Shown: piece by piece, positions 33,912 through 45,750 of the stretch
How positions within the stretch are numbered: the stretch's first letter is position 1
Layout: each line of letters starts with the position of its first letter
From: Pestalotiopsis fici W106-1
Taxonomy: Eukaryota > Ascomycota > Sordariomycetes > Amphisphaeriales > Sporocadaceae
Length of the DNA stretch: 64,000 nucleotides
Assembly (NCBI RefSeq): GCF_000516985.1
Contig: NW_006917093.1
Location: 3,658,001-3,722,000 of the forward strand
Reading direction: 5' to 3'
Translations under genes and position numbers: made by a program
The notes under the pieces: generated by a model
What the model saw: the letters and a program-made list of their open reading frames with translations, nothing else
What the model was told of the DNA's origin: nothing
Databases searched by the model: none

Positions 33912-34967
33912 ATGACGACAGTCTTGGGGAAACGCAAATCTCGCGCTTCCGTGACCCCCAAAGCAGCGGCCCCGGCAGCGAAACCAACAATCTCTGAAGA
34001 GGAAGCTCGGGAGATCTTCAGGCGGCATTTCGAGGCACAATTTGCACCGCTATCTGATAACACGACAAAACAAGCAGCAGGGAAGAAGTCAAATGGAAAG
34101 TCTCGAGAAAAGGTGAAAAAGTCAGACGAGGCAGAAGACGAGGATGTAGAAGACATGCGATCCTCGGATGAGGACGACGATGACGATGACGATGCTCAGG
34201 AGGGCGATTGGGATGGTCTTTCCGGCTCCGATGACGAGAATGACGAAGACGACAGAGACGACGAACCAGAAGAAGCCAACAAGATAGAGGTGGTGGACTA
34301 TACGCAATCCAACACACCAAAGGCCAACCCCCTGGCCGCGGCGCTGGCAAGGCGCGAAGCCAAAGCGTACCTCTCGTCCAAAGTTCCTCTCGCCTCAGTA
34401 GGCGGCAGCGACACCGGAACCACGACCAAGACGAAACAAAAGACCAAGACCCCGACGGAAGAAGACTCTGCGGACCTGGTGCGCAACGATCTGGCCCTGC
34501 AGCGGTTGCTGTCCGAATCCCACCTGTTCAACCCAACCAATCGGTCCGGATCGCTCATTGGTTCGACCGTGAATACGGAGCACAGCGGCCGCAATCGCCA
34601 CCTGGCCACCGACATGCGCGTGGCGGCCCTGAGCGGCGGCGGCGGCGGCAAGGGGGCCGCCTCCATCTACAAGCAGGACAAGATGCCCATGAGCCACCGC
34701 AAGGGCATCGAGGGCGCGCGCCGGGACCGCGAGTCCAAGAGGCGCCGCGAGGCCAAGGAGAATGGCATCATTCTCGAAAAGGAGTCCAGCGGCAAAAAGT
34801 CTTCTGTCGGCGGCGGCGGCGGCGGCGGCAGAAGGAGGGAGAGGGCTGTTGATGCACCCGCCGTCGGCAAGATGAGAGGAGGTATGCTCAGACTCAGCAA
34901 GCGCGACGTTGCCGAGATCAATGGACCTGTACGCAGCGGCGGCAAGATGAAGAAGCGCCGGAGGTGA
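33912..34967 (+). CDS. faf1: FAF1-like ribosome biogenesis protein
   Basis: Resembles the fungal Faf1 family, which in yeast is needed for pre-rRNA processing and 40S subunit assembly in the nucleolus. Single exon, 351 residues. The frame stays open another 67 codons upstream, but the N-terminus MTTVLGKRKSR is the natural family-like start and follows a leader with an AAG-ATG context, so I use 33912. Seen: a short helical segment EEEAREIFRRHFEAQFAPL (~residues 28-46), a strongly acidic tract (~80-125), and a conserved basic C-terminal half with KAYLSSKVPL, KGIEGARRDRESKRRREAK and KMRGGMLRLSKRDV. It ends in a basic GGKMKKRRR tail suitable for nucleolar import. Two Gly runs (GGGGGK, GGGGGGG) come from CGG-rich codon repeats. 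Confidence 0.8.
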   Translation: MTTVLGKRKSRASVTPKAAAPAAKPTISEEEAREIFRRHFEAQFAPLSDNTTKQAAGKKSNGKSREKVKKSDEAEDEDVEDMRSSDEDDDDDDDAQEGDWDGLSGSDDENDEDDRDDEPEEANKIEVVDYTQSNTPKANPLAAALARREAKAYLSSKVPLASVGGSDTGTTTKTKQKTKTPTEEDSADLVRNDLALQRLLSESHLFNPTNRSGSLIGSTVNTEHSGRNRHLATDMRVAALSGGGGGKGAASIYKQDKMPMSHRKGIEGARRDRESKRRREAKENGIILEKESSGKKSSVGGGGGGGRRRERAVDAPAVGKMRGGMLRLSKRDVAEINGPVRSGGKMKKRRR

Positions 34968-36293
34968 TTGCAAACAGATACACACAAAAAGAAAGAGTCC
35001 AACAAGCCACTTATTCCAAGTCTGAACTGATGAAACCAACACTCCAGCGACGCGACGGGATACACTTTGAGCGGCAGTACGCGGTTTAAATGTAAAGGTT
35101 ATTCTCGGTCTGTTACGTACTATGGCGAAAGCGATGAGGTGCTGCTACTTCATGGCATGAATAAACGCGTTTGTAATGGGAGCAAGGGCAGATTTTGATA
35201 CCCCGTTGGTTATATTAGTTGCATTGTTCCCAGAGACTGGAAGTTTGCACAAGTTTCTGTTTCGAGACATTGTCTCGCTCGATGGCAAGCCGTGACATAG
35301 ACATTCTTCCCGTTGAAAATGCCGTCAGTATTACTGGATGAAGAACTCCGATCCGCATTTCTAAATACCAGGAGATATTTATATTTAGTAACATAAATGA
35401 GGGTTGACATTACAAATTGATATCTAGTTAGCTACATAGTGTTCGTGACCTGCTAGCCAGTCACGTATCGACGAATCATTGGTTCGAGAAGAACATCTTA
35501 TTTATCAATCTTTTGGCAGGTCATGTTCTTGGATAACATGGCAGGAGATACGGCATTGGATATCTTTATGTTTGTTTTATTTCCTTGGATTTTTTTCGGA
35601 CGAACTATTGTATCTTGAATGAGCTGATCTCGAGATCCCGCTCTCTGAATTTCTTCATATCTTTTTTTTGATTGAGTCTGTGCCATAGATGAATGAATCC
35701 ATCTGATAGCGTGTCTGGTACCATCCACCGAGCGCTGCCTCCTCCTGTTGGACGCGATCAATACAAGAAATAGTGAAAAGGCCAATAAAAAAAGACTATA
35801 TATACATAGCATGAGTTGCCTTCTCAATCCCCATTCGTCCGTCCTTCCAACTCGATGTAGTGACATCCATTCCATGCAGTGACGGTTAGCGCATGCTCAA
35901 CCGCCTGTCTATCGTTGCGTTTTTGGTATCCCTCGTGCTGTAAAGAAGAGAACAAGATAAGAAGACAAAGGAGAAAGATAAGAAAATAGTAGTAAAATAG
36001 GCGTCCAATTGCCAGGGAATTGGTAAGCCTCGATCGAAAAAGTGTATTGTGTGTGAACCCAGGTCTGTTTGTTGGTCCACTACAACGCAGAACCTCGAGT
36101 CTCGCGTCAAAACATGAACGCGAACAAGTCAAAACAGTCCGCTAAACCCAACAGCTCGGAAACCTTTCTTGTGGCCTCGACGAGTCATCCGCATGATTCT
36201 TCCAACGTAAATGAAAAATGGCATGTCCGTCATGATGCAACCCGCTAGTAAACAAGAGAAAACCAGTAAAAACAACAAGAACAAAATCCACCT
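34968..36293. other. Convergent 3' intergenic region FAF1 / STE12
   Basis: A 1.3-kb gap between convergent genes. Long 3' UTRs would be expected; a Ste12-type 3' UTR would extend leftward from 36294. Only short open frames are present. Confidence 0.5.
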
Positions 36294-38753
36294 CTACATC
36301 ATCGCACCAGCCGGCGTGCTCATGGTCATTGGCATACTGAGCGTTTGCAGGCTGTTAAATGTCGGTTGCTGCGACATGCTTGTGGTAGGCATCATGCCGT
36401 TGCTGGTCGGGGTGCCATGTGTGTGGCCGTGGCCGTGGGCGACGCTGTTCAGCGAGCTGTGCATGTATCCACCTTCTGAGTTGGGAGAGGCTTCCTCCAG
36501 AGAACCGAGGTGATCCTCGCCAGAGTACTCATCCTCTTCCTCGCCTGACAGGGGAAAGCCACCCTCGACTCCCTCACCACGGTCGTGCGTGCGCTTGTGT
36601 CTGTGAAGAAGCTAATGTTAGTTTTTCATTCTTTATCTGGATATCCAATCTGTGAGAGTGATGATGTAGTGTGGTATGACTGATGCGCGTCGTGACGTGG
36701 CTGAAGTTTTCTGGTTTGGTTCGCGGTCTCGCACAATACATCGTAGCTCATCACATGATTTTTTTTTTCTTGTACAAAGGAAAGATACATGTAGGAAAGG
36801 TATGGGTTCGTACTGTGCTAGGTTGTCCGATCTAGAGAATGCCTTGCTACAATAAGGGCAGATGTAGGGTCTTTCTTGTGTATGTGTTCTCACGTGTCTA
36901 GATATTGAGTCAGATACATGCGCGGCGCATCACACATGAGTCATAACGTAGAAAATATCGGTCTTACCGCTTCAGGTGCTCTAAACGCTTGAAGAGACGG
37001 CCACAGGTGGGAATCGGGCAGGAGTGGGACTTCTGAGGGTATGGGCCGAGCTCCATGACTGTGGCAGAGCGAGCACGACGAACCACGTTGGGTCCACCTT
37101 GCGACATCATGCCACGGTCGCTCATGGCGTCGCTGTTGAGGTCATTGTGTCCCATCTGCATGTAGTCATGGTGTTGGAGTGCCATAGGGTTCATGGCGGG
37201 GCTGCCCTCGACTGTGGACAGAGGGGTGCCATGTCTAGACATATCCAACATATCCTTATGATGCTGGCTTGTCATGGACACTTGGGAGTTGCTGTAGGCG
37301 AGGCCAGGCGGCGAGGTCTCGCCTTCATCCTCGGGAACAGGTCCAACGGATGCCGAAACCGATCTTCTCAGATCAGAAGGGCGGTGAGCAGCTGCTTGTA
37401 CTTGAGCGGTGGCGGCTGCAATGGCGGAGATGGAAGGGGGAATCGATGATCGTCTGCGTCGCTGCTTGTAGGTCGGGGAGCCCTCAATGACAGAGTAGAC
37501 GTTGTTGGCTCCATAGGCGCGAGAGAATTGAGGTCCAGCCAGGTTGGAAGGAGGAAGCTGGATCATTCCATTCAGGCCATTTACACCGCCCATGTGGTCA
37601 GGAATAGCAGTGTACAGACCAGTCTCCTCATTGGCAATATAGGCGGGCTCAGCGCCCATGCCCAGGGCTTGCTGGGGAGGAGTGATGGGCTCGAAAGAGA
37701 TACCGCGGTTGCTGTAGTCCTCATATTGCGAAGAGACGAAAGATGGGGCTGGTGAGTACTCGAGGCCATAGGCAGGCATGGAAGCGTGACGCTGGTGGCC
37801 TTGGATCGGAACGCCGTTCTGGTTGTACTGGACGCGAGCGAACTCAGGCTCCCGCTTGACCACCTGCTGAACCTGAGGGGGGAGAGCTGGGGCCATTGCC
37901 ATCGCCTGGTACTGAACCATCGCGTCCATGCCGTCGGATAAAGGGGCCATGGTCTGGGGGATCATTTGTGGAGGGGGCATAGATTCCATTGCCCTCATCA
38001 CGGGAGAGGGAGCCTGGGACTGAGGAAAGGACACCTGCTGTGCGTTGAATGACGAAGAATTGGCTTGCTGGGCCTTGGTGAGCTGCTCGTAGAGAGACTG
38101 AGAAGAGTCGTACTGGAACGACAGAGCAGGCTCGCTGACGGCCATGGTGGTAGCCTCCTGGCCCATCTTTTCTCTCTTCAGGTCACGCTCCAGGGCATCG
38201 AGGAAAAGGCGGTCATGCGGGACGCTGTACCAGTAAAAGACCTTCTGCTTCTTTTGTGTTCGGATGCAGTTGTTCTTGTAGAGAAAGTCGAGAAACGGGC
38301 TCTTGGGTTCCTCAAGGGATGCATCAGTGCCAGACTTCAAGTTTCTCAGATCCGAGAAGATACCCTCCTCGAACTTCTTGGAGTTCTTGACGGGACGTCC
38401 GAACGCTTGGAAGCGGAAGGAAAGGCAGCGGACAATGTCAGTGCCCGAGACGTGGAAGAGGTTGTTCCATAGTACACAGGAGACATATTCGCCAGTGGGC
38501 AAAAGAAATCTGCGAATGTACTGGTCTGGCTGCCAATCGACAGGTGCGGAGATGAGGAAGTACTTGACTAAACAAGCAGTGAGTACAATGCGGTTCGTCT
38601 CATGGATCGCGGGGTTACAGGTTACTTACGATTGTCAACTTGCTGCAGCGCTACCTGCGCATCATGCGGCAATGCTTGCTGAGCTTCTGTGCTGAGCATG
38701 AAAGTCTCTGGCTTTTGTGGTGCGGCCGCCATAGCTGCGGGTTGCGTGTACAT
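36294..38753 (-). CDS. ste12: STE12-type transcription factor with C2H2 zinc fingers
   Basis: Homeodomain-like STE factor acting downstream of the pheromone/filamentation (Fus3/Kss1-type) MAP kinase. In filamentous fungi it controls mating, penetration and virulence programmes. Exons on the minus strand are 38753..38630, 38567..36968, 36897..36814 and 36600..36294, giving 704 residues. The STE DNA-binding domain occupies ~residues 35-150 (NLFHVSGTDIVRCLSFRFQA, KKFEEGIFSDLRNLKSGTD, VFYWYSVPHDRLFLDALERD). A Gln/Pro/Met-rich middle follows, then two C2H2 fingers near residues 555-612 (CPIPTCGRLFKRLEHLKRH; CPYCSKAFSRSDNLAQH), which yeast Ste12 lacks. The second finger is almost entirely in the 84-nt exon 3. 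A second in-frame ATG lies seven codons in, but the first, MYTQPAAMAAA, is used here as the 5'-most. The upstream region is about 15 kb without genes. Confidence 0.95.
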
Positions 38754-41355
38754 TCTCTGCACAAACGCAATTAGAAAGACTTAAAGGCAGAGGTGAAAAA
38801 AGAGTCCCAGTATTCAATTGAGGTCGCTCTGCGGGGCGCCGACAATCGAGTGGACCAATTATTTGAATTGAAACCGTTGCGACAGGTACAAAAAACACTT
38901 TTTGGGAAATAGCCGGGCAGTGTCCAGAGCTGCTGTTGTGCGGGCGAGGTGTTTAGTGGGATGCTAGAGGCTTCAAGGCGCTGCCTTTGGAATCAATAGC
39001 GAAAAACGACGTATGAGATATGCTTTTTCTAGTCGAGTCCAGCCCGTTGGATGTAATTTCTTGGGAATAATTTTTCTTATTTTGCACGCGAGTTGCGTTT
39101 GTGAGCCTCCAATTTGCCTCAAGCGAATGGGTAGGCGGGATCAGTCGACAATGAACCGTCAAGGTGATTGAAGCTGCTGTTGAACGAGTGAAGCCGATGG
39201 AGCCGATGCGATGCGGTCCTCCGTCCTGTGGGCTGTGGATGCAGGGTGGGCGCCGTTCGACTAAGCGAGCGCGTCCTCGATGCGGTCCAGAATTAGGGTC
39301 CAGGAAAGAGAGCTGGGGACTTTGGTGGAACTTTGGTTCTAGTATCGAAACAACCAACGACCAGAGATTCAACCTCGTCGTGGGCAGAGTACAGACAAGA
39401 ATCAGATTGGACAAGTTGGCGCGTTGCGACAAACTTGGTTGTTTCTGATGGGCGACAGTGGCGAGCTGGCGCACGGGTTCCCTTGGATGTCGAGAGAAAG
39501 GAAGCGTCTCGTGGGGCGGCGGGATGACAGTGGTGGGATTTTGAGTGTGCAGCTAGCTCTCCAGTAGAGTTGACGGAGAGGAAGGACAACTGCAACACTT
39601 CTAGTAGTCACGAGACGAGGTGGGAGAGGAGTGAGAGAGAGAAGAAAGGAAAGAAAGACTGAGGATGTCTCGAAGTGAAGAAATCACAAGAGTCAAAAAG
39701 GCCGGGAGAGGGTGGACAGGAAAGGCGAGGGCGGACCTGGGGGGTGTTTAATGATTTCTACAAGCTGTTGACGAGTCGGCCGGGTGGTACAGCAGGTTAC
39801 TATGTACATCCATGTACGTCCAGTTGGGTATGGGTCAATTTGGGGGGGGTCGCATGGGATTGGGAAAGATGGAGACGGAGCGCGAAGAGAGAGTGGGAGT
39901 GGGAGTGAGAGTGAGAGAGATTTGGGGTGGGAACCTTTGAGCCACAACCACTGACCACTAACCAGTCCAGCCGGGGCCCATGAGGGAAGCAGGGCAAGGG
40001 AAGTGGAGGGGGGGTGTGAGTGACTTTGAGTGGACGGACACACCACGCAGGATGGATTTTGAGTGGATGGGCGGAGGATGGATTGGCTGGTTGGTCTCTC
40101 GTTCGGTTGGCTGGTTGGATGGCACACATACGATTGGGCAGGTCTCTTCTGTTCTTTTTGCTTGCTCACGGCGGTACTAGGTATGTATGTAGGTCAACGT
40201 TGTAGCGGCGAGGTTCAAGCCACGCATTTTGTTCACTTTGCAATAGTTTTTCCTTATTCTGTTTCGTTGTTTCTGTAATGTACGTGCTCTACACTGAACG
40301 CACATAGATGCTGATATGAATACTACTGGTGTAGCCACGATAACGCAGCTGTAGTCGAATTGGTCAGCATCAGCAACTAATTCACGAGTACCTACGCCAT
40401 AATGTAGTAGTAGTAGTAGTGACGGTAGTAGTCACTTTGGTTCACCGCCTTATGTAAGGTACGAAATCAAAGAAGCTGTGCAAGCTCGCTCGGGTCGGCA
40501 GCCACCTTCTGTTCACTCTCCTCCTCCTATCAATGTACCTGAGTATGTAGCTCCTAGCCCTCGAGAGTGAATTTAACAGGTATGGTATCAATATACAGTG
40601 TACTTTCCCAATGATCATACGGGGTATCGAATCCACGAACCTCCATTACCGTTACATGCCAAAAACGAATGCCCAGTCAGTCGTATTTGATATGTCCGGG
40701 ATTCTGCTTTATGTATGGGTATTCTGCTACGTAAATCCATAATATGTCATTCCGGGCATTTTCCAGAGAGTGCCTACGAATGCTGCGTAGTTTTGTTTTT
40801 CTGCACTAAGGAAAGTTGTCATTTGGCGATGATGAACACTATGTACTATCGGCCGACCTAATCCTACTCTGATGAGCATATCTCTGCTCCTCATTCTGCC
40901 CACAGTCCGCCCAACTCAATCTCGGGGAACAGCGGCCAGTGAAATGAGTTGTTCGAAGCGGACCATGGCACAGGGCAGCCGGCGGTTGCGTTCACGGCGT
41001 GTGCTTTTTTAGGGGACGCCGCTAGCAGCGGAGCAGGACAAGCCTCATCTCCAAGCGGGAGGGCATGGCGAGAAAGAGAAAGAGAGAGAACAGACTCTCT
41101 GTTTTGTCTCTCTAGCTGTCCCCGCTCGCGGGCCCTGGCTCTGGACCTGGCTTCTCTCTCTTTTTTTTTTTAACCCTTTTGGATCCGCTGCGAGAAATGC
41201 GCTGATGGCATCTTGATCCCTGATGGGCAGCGCCAGAGCATGAGTCCCAGTCCCGGCCCACGGCCCATGTAGGTACAACCGGCAGCTTAAGGTACATCCC
41301 AGGCTGGGTAGGCACGAGGGTCAGGATCGGGGTCAGTGTACCCAGTCTCGGGCGC

Positions 41356-41375
41356 TTTTTTTTTTTTTTTTTTTT
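41356..41375. repeat. Homopolymer T20 tract
   Basis: Twenty consecutive T residues inside the gene desert. It is a simple homopolymer of the kind that drops nucleosomes and also causes assembly length errors. No target-site duplication or retroelement body next to it. Confidence 0.8.
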
Positions 41376-44300
41376 GGTCACTCTCTTTATTTCTGTGCTC
41401 AGTGCCAGGCTTGCCAGGGAACATAGCTGATGTGGGTATGCACGGAGTATTTCCGACAGAGCAAGAGGAAAAAAGAATTAGAAAAAAAGAGGAGGCGCCA
41501 AGTATCGCAGGGAAGCAGGAAGGGATCACGGCAGGGTTAAAGATGCAGCGAGGAGGACAATGCTCATGAGCCGATGCGACGTTTCTCTCTCCCTGCGTCC
41601 TATGTTCTGACTGACTGAAGGACTGACTCTTGGTTTCTCCATCTTTTGCCTCTGCTACTTTTCGAGGTCCCAAGAAGTGTAATAGAATCATAAGTCACCA
41701 AAGAATAGCTGTGTCATTTCCGTGGAAAATTCTGTTTCTCTCAAAAACTTCGACTATGCAAGTAGCATCTAGTGTACATAATTTCTGGACCTCTTTTTGG
41801 TTGTTCAGTAAACGCACTAATAATGATTGGCCTATAATTGCACAATGCATTGTGCCTGGGCGTTAGGCCGGCTGCCCAAAAGACTTGTGTCGTAATAGTC
41901 TAGCTGTTCGCGACTCAGTATTCAATCAGTAACAGAGTACGATCAACATCATTGGCGCGATGAAAGGCCTCACCAACCGACAGTTCTTTTTTGTCTTTTT
42001 GTTAGTGTTGCCCATGCAATAAGCGTGGATATAGAAATCCTTAGACGTCGCCATCATCTACCGTGGTGGGTGTCATCGGGTCATTCCCCTTCAACTCGAG
42101 TTCCCCTACGTACACTAAGAGGAGGATCATCTCACAAACAGCATTCTGGAGGAGTCCATGGAGGAGGATCAGGTCAGGTCACAAGGGTCGCCTTTGGGGT
42201 GGATCACCACACGGCCCTTCTAGGTGCATTCTTCTGCTGGGATCGTGCTGGTTGCGCTGCGAAGCTGGTCAGGAACGGTCGGCTTTGACTTCTGTAATGG
42301 TAGAAACAGTCCATGTCATCCTTGGCGAGAGAACCAGAACCAGAACCTCTCTGCTCAGAAAAATGGCCGTGGCCACACCACAACTGACGACCCGCTCTCA
42401 GTACGACTTGAACCAAGCGACCAATCCTGACGATTCGCGCGCAAGCAAGTATGGGGAATATGTATGTGTGTGCATGGCATGGCATGGCCTCTAGGCGCGC
42501 TGCATTTGTATGGCATTTTCGAATGCATTTGGCATCTCAGCCAGCGCCAGTGCCTACCTATGGTCTTCTTCTTCCCACTTGGACTGCCACGACATGCCGT
42601 TTTAATTTAAGCTTTGCAGTCGACGGCGTCACGCTTTCTGCCTTGTCAACGTGTAGCCCGGCCGCTTAGAGTGGCCTTGCCGCGCTCAATAAAAATCTAA
42701 AAGCCAGTGGTCCAGAATGCATACTAGAGATAGATCATCCCGCAAGTGCTAAAGATCTGAGATGACCGCAAATGGAGACGCTCCTCTTGCTAATGATGGG
42801 TACCGTCGGTCGGCGGTCGCAAGGTCAAGGCCCCTGCATCCCTCTCCTCCCAAGCAAGTCAAGTCACTTTTCGCTCGTCACCTACTCCCTCCTCCTCCCC
42901 CAACCTCGTATGTATGTAGTTAAAAAGTGGACGAAGAGTGACAAAGCGGCAAGCAGCTAGCCGGGGCAAATCGGTACCGGTACCACCCCGTCAAGTTCAT
43001 GCATAGGGAAAAAGGCGCCGGAGAGTGCTCAGCTCTATGAATAGAAAGTCAACAAATGTCTCTCTCGTGTGTGTCGTACCTAAAATTTCATCCTACAAAG
43101 GGCACTGACTAGACAACCGCAAGACATTGAACTCAGATCTTGGTCGGTCCAGATGGGAATGGCTTTTCTTTCAATATCTTCCCCCCGCATTGCCATGCAC
43201 AGCTGTCATTGTCTCAGACAAGCTTAAAAAAGGAGTCAGAATATATTGCTCGGTAGTGGTTGAGCGAGGGGTGTGCGGTCCTACGATGGCTACTTGCTGT
43301 ACCTAATTTCCGCATACTGACGCATCGCTTAGAGACAGAGACTGTGCTTACTATCAACCTAGCAAGACTCCATAAGAGCTTCCCTGAGAGCGGGACCAGC
43401 AAGTTCTGGAAATCATCATGCATGACAGAATATCGGCACATAAAGCTGGGGCTGGGTGGACTTGCTACGACCACCGTCATATTACGCTGTTGCATTCTCA
43501 CAGGGAATGGGACTGTTCCGCAGTGGCAGGTTTACCCACAGTTGGAAGGAAAATATCATTACTATTCGTGTAAGTGGCCCAGTTGATGTTGTTTTGTGTT
43601 GGGGAACGGGGTGTAAGAAAAAGCATTTGCAAATTTTTATGTCTGAACTCCGTCATCATGATCATAAAAACTGTTGTTCTATGATAATGGCCAAAAGGGA
43701 GTTGCCCCATGATGCAGCCCGGTGTGTATACATGTGTTGAATGTGATCGGCAGCACTTGGATCATTGATCATCTCTTATATTCGGTATAACCTTCTATTA
43801 CGACTATGTTTACCATCTGAGGATACTCGGCTGACTCTATATCTCATTGTGTCCTAAATTGTGAATATTATTTGCTATATATCTGAGCGAGTATAGGTTT
43901 GACCACTAGCCACAACCACGGATAACTTGTAAATGTATCGGTACTTTTGCGAGAGGAAACTTCTCAGAGATAGCAGAGATGCGTCCACTCGGCAGTGTCG
44001 CATGGCCGCCTTTAGCCAGTGCTTCCTGACTGGTCAACAACAATGGGGAGACAAGAGTGCGAGTCTCGCTTCTTTTTGTGCGCTTCTGCTTTCCAGCATT
44101 TCTATGTCCCTGTCCCTGACCCTAGTCCGGCCAGACGTGATTGGGCATTGGGAGACCGGGGCCCTGGCTGCCGACTGTCCGTAGCGCATTTCTAGAGAAT
44201 CTGAAACGCGTTTTAGAAATGGGCGCCATTTTCTTTCTTGGGGCATGGCCTGCCTGCAGCAGAGACACCAACGAAGAGACAAGACAGCAAGAAAAAGAGA

Positions 44301-45728
44301 GTTGAGAGCCTGCATTAGCAATGGCGTAGGTGACGAGTGAGTTGTCGGAATGGGTGTGAAGTGGAGAGAGAGCATCGCATACCAACCTCACATTTAGGTA
44401 CCGTAGGTATCTATCTCTCTCCATCTATCTACGACTGTGTATTCGTCCATCGGTCATCAGCCCATTCCACATTTTTGCCTTTACCTCGCAGAATGCCGCC
44501 CACTGACTCTAAGCAAGCTTCTCTTCGCCCGCCCAATGTGCATACCCCCGGCCAGGTGCCATGATGATTGATGACTATGGTGGTGATGATGCGGTTGACC
44601 CCGATATGCACAAACGTCTAGGGCTCTTCTTTCTCCCTCTCTCTCTCCCTTTTTGCCGCGGCCAGGTCTTGCGCTACGCTCGCTACCCCATCTTGTCCAT
44701 GCGAATACACCTGCCAACCATTACTAGCATCATCACAAGGTACATACATGTTGCTAGCTCGCTGGTGTTCACCACGACTGGACGAGAGATAATATGTCAT
44801 GGCTTGGCGTGGTGGACAAGTCAGCAACTTCTTATTCTTTGGGTAAGGCGTCTATTATAGAGGTCTAAAAGAACGGCTGCCATTGTTTTCGTGCTGACGC
44901 TCAATAACTTCTATGGCCTATTATTACAATATCTATTGTAGCTTCTGACCGCTAAATAGCCACTGAGTTTGCAGCGATCTGACTGGCGTCTGGCCGTTCT
45001 GCCCTTTGCGGAAATAGGCACCATTACCCATCCAAATCAAGGCGGTCGTGATATTACTAGTGACGACCATTCGGTCTGTAATCGACCCGGCGAGAGGTAA
45101 AAAAATTTAGGCCGGCAAGCCATCCTCTGTTTTCTGCATCCTCCTACCAAAAAGTACCTAAGGTAATGTGTGCATCTCTATCCGAATGGACCCCAAACGA
45201 TGTTCTATGTAATGAGAGTCGCTTCCTTCTCATCCTTCCATCCGACCAGATTCTGCAGTGTGCTGCTGTCTTGTAGCTTGTCTGCATGCACTCCCTACAT
45301 ACAGCTAGTAGGTAGGTAGCTCAGGCTCAGTCAGGTAGGCTGTTCCAACTATGGCTTACACCTCCGAACAAGGTGGTTGCGTCAAAGCCCAAGAAGATCA
45401 TGGCTTTGGTGTCGCGCAGAGTTCATGCCAAGTCCCGAGGCTTTGCGGTATACACTCGTCTTGCCTACTTACATTATCGGCCAGCATTCGAGCTCGTGGG
45501 CGTATCTGATAACGCCGGCCGTCGTCAAAGATCATCAATCCCGAGGCCCGTTGGTGACTGGTCCAGACCTCCGGCTGAACGTGCATCTCCCAGTTAACCA
45601 GTAAACGATTCCCAGAAGGGTAGGCGGACCTGTTTGATCACCATGACCAGCAGAACTTGAAACCATCACATTCAGGAACGAACGAGGGGACCGCCGCAAC
45701 GTGCTGCGGGTAAGCAAGCCACAAGAGC

Positions 45729-45750
45729 AAAAAAAAAAAAAAAAAAAAAA
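45729..45750. repeat. Homopolymer A22 tract
   Basis: About 22 consecutive A residues followed directly by CCCC. A retroposed cDNA could leave such a tail, but the sequence to the left has no recognisable gene or transposon body, so a simple repeat is the cautious reading. Confidence 0.75.

Noticed and set aside
42401..42425. tRNA B-box-like GGTTCAAGTC on the minus strand
   Set aside because: The flanking bases do not form a T-arm stem and there is no A box or acceptor stem at the right distance.
45729..45750. Possible retroposon poly(A) tail
   Set aside because: No reverse-transcribed gene body, target-site duplication or transposon sequence next to it.
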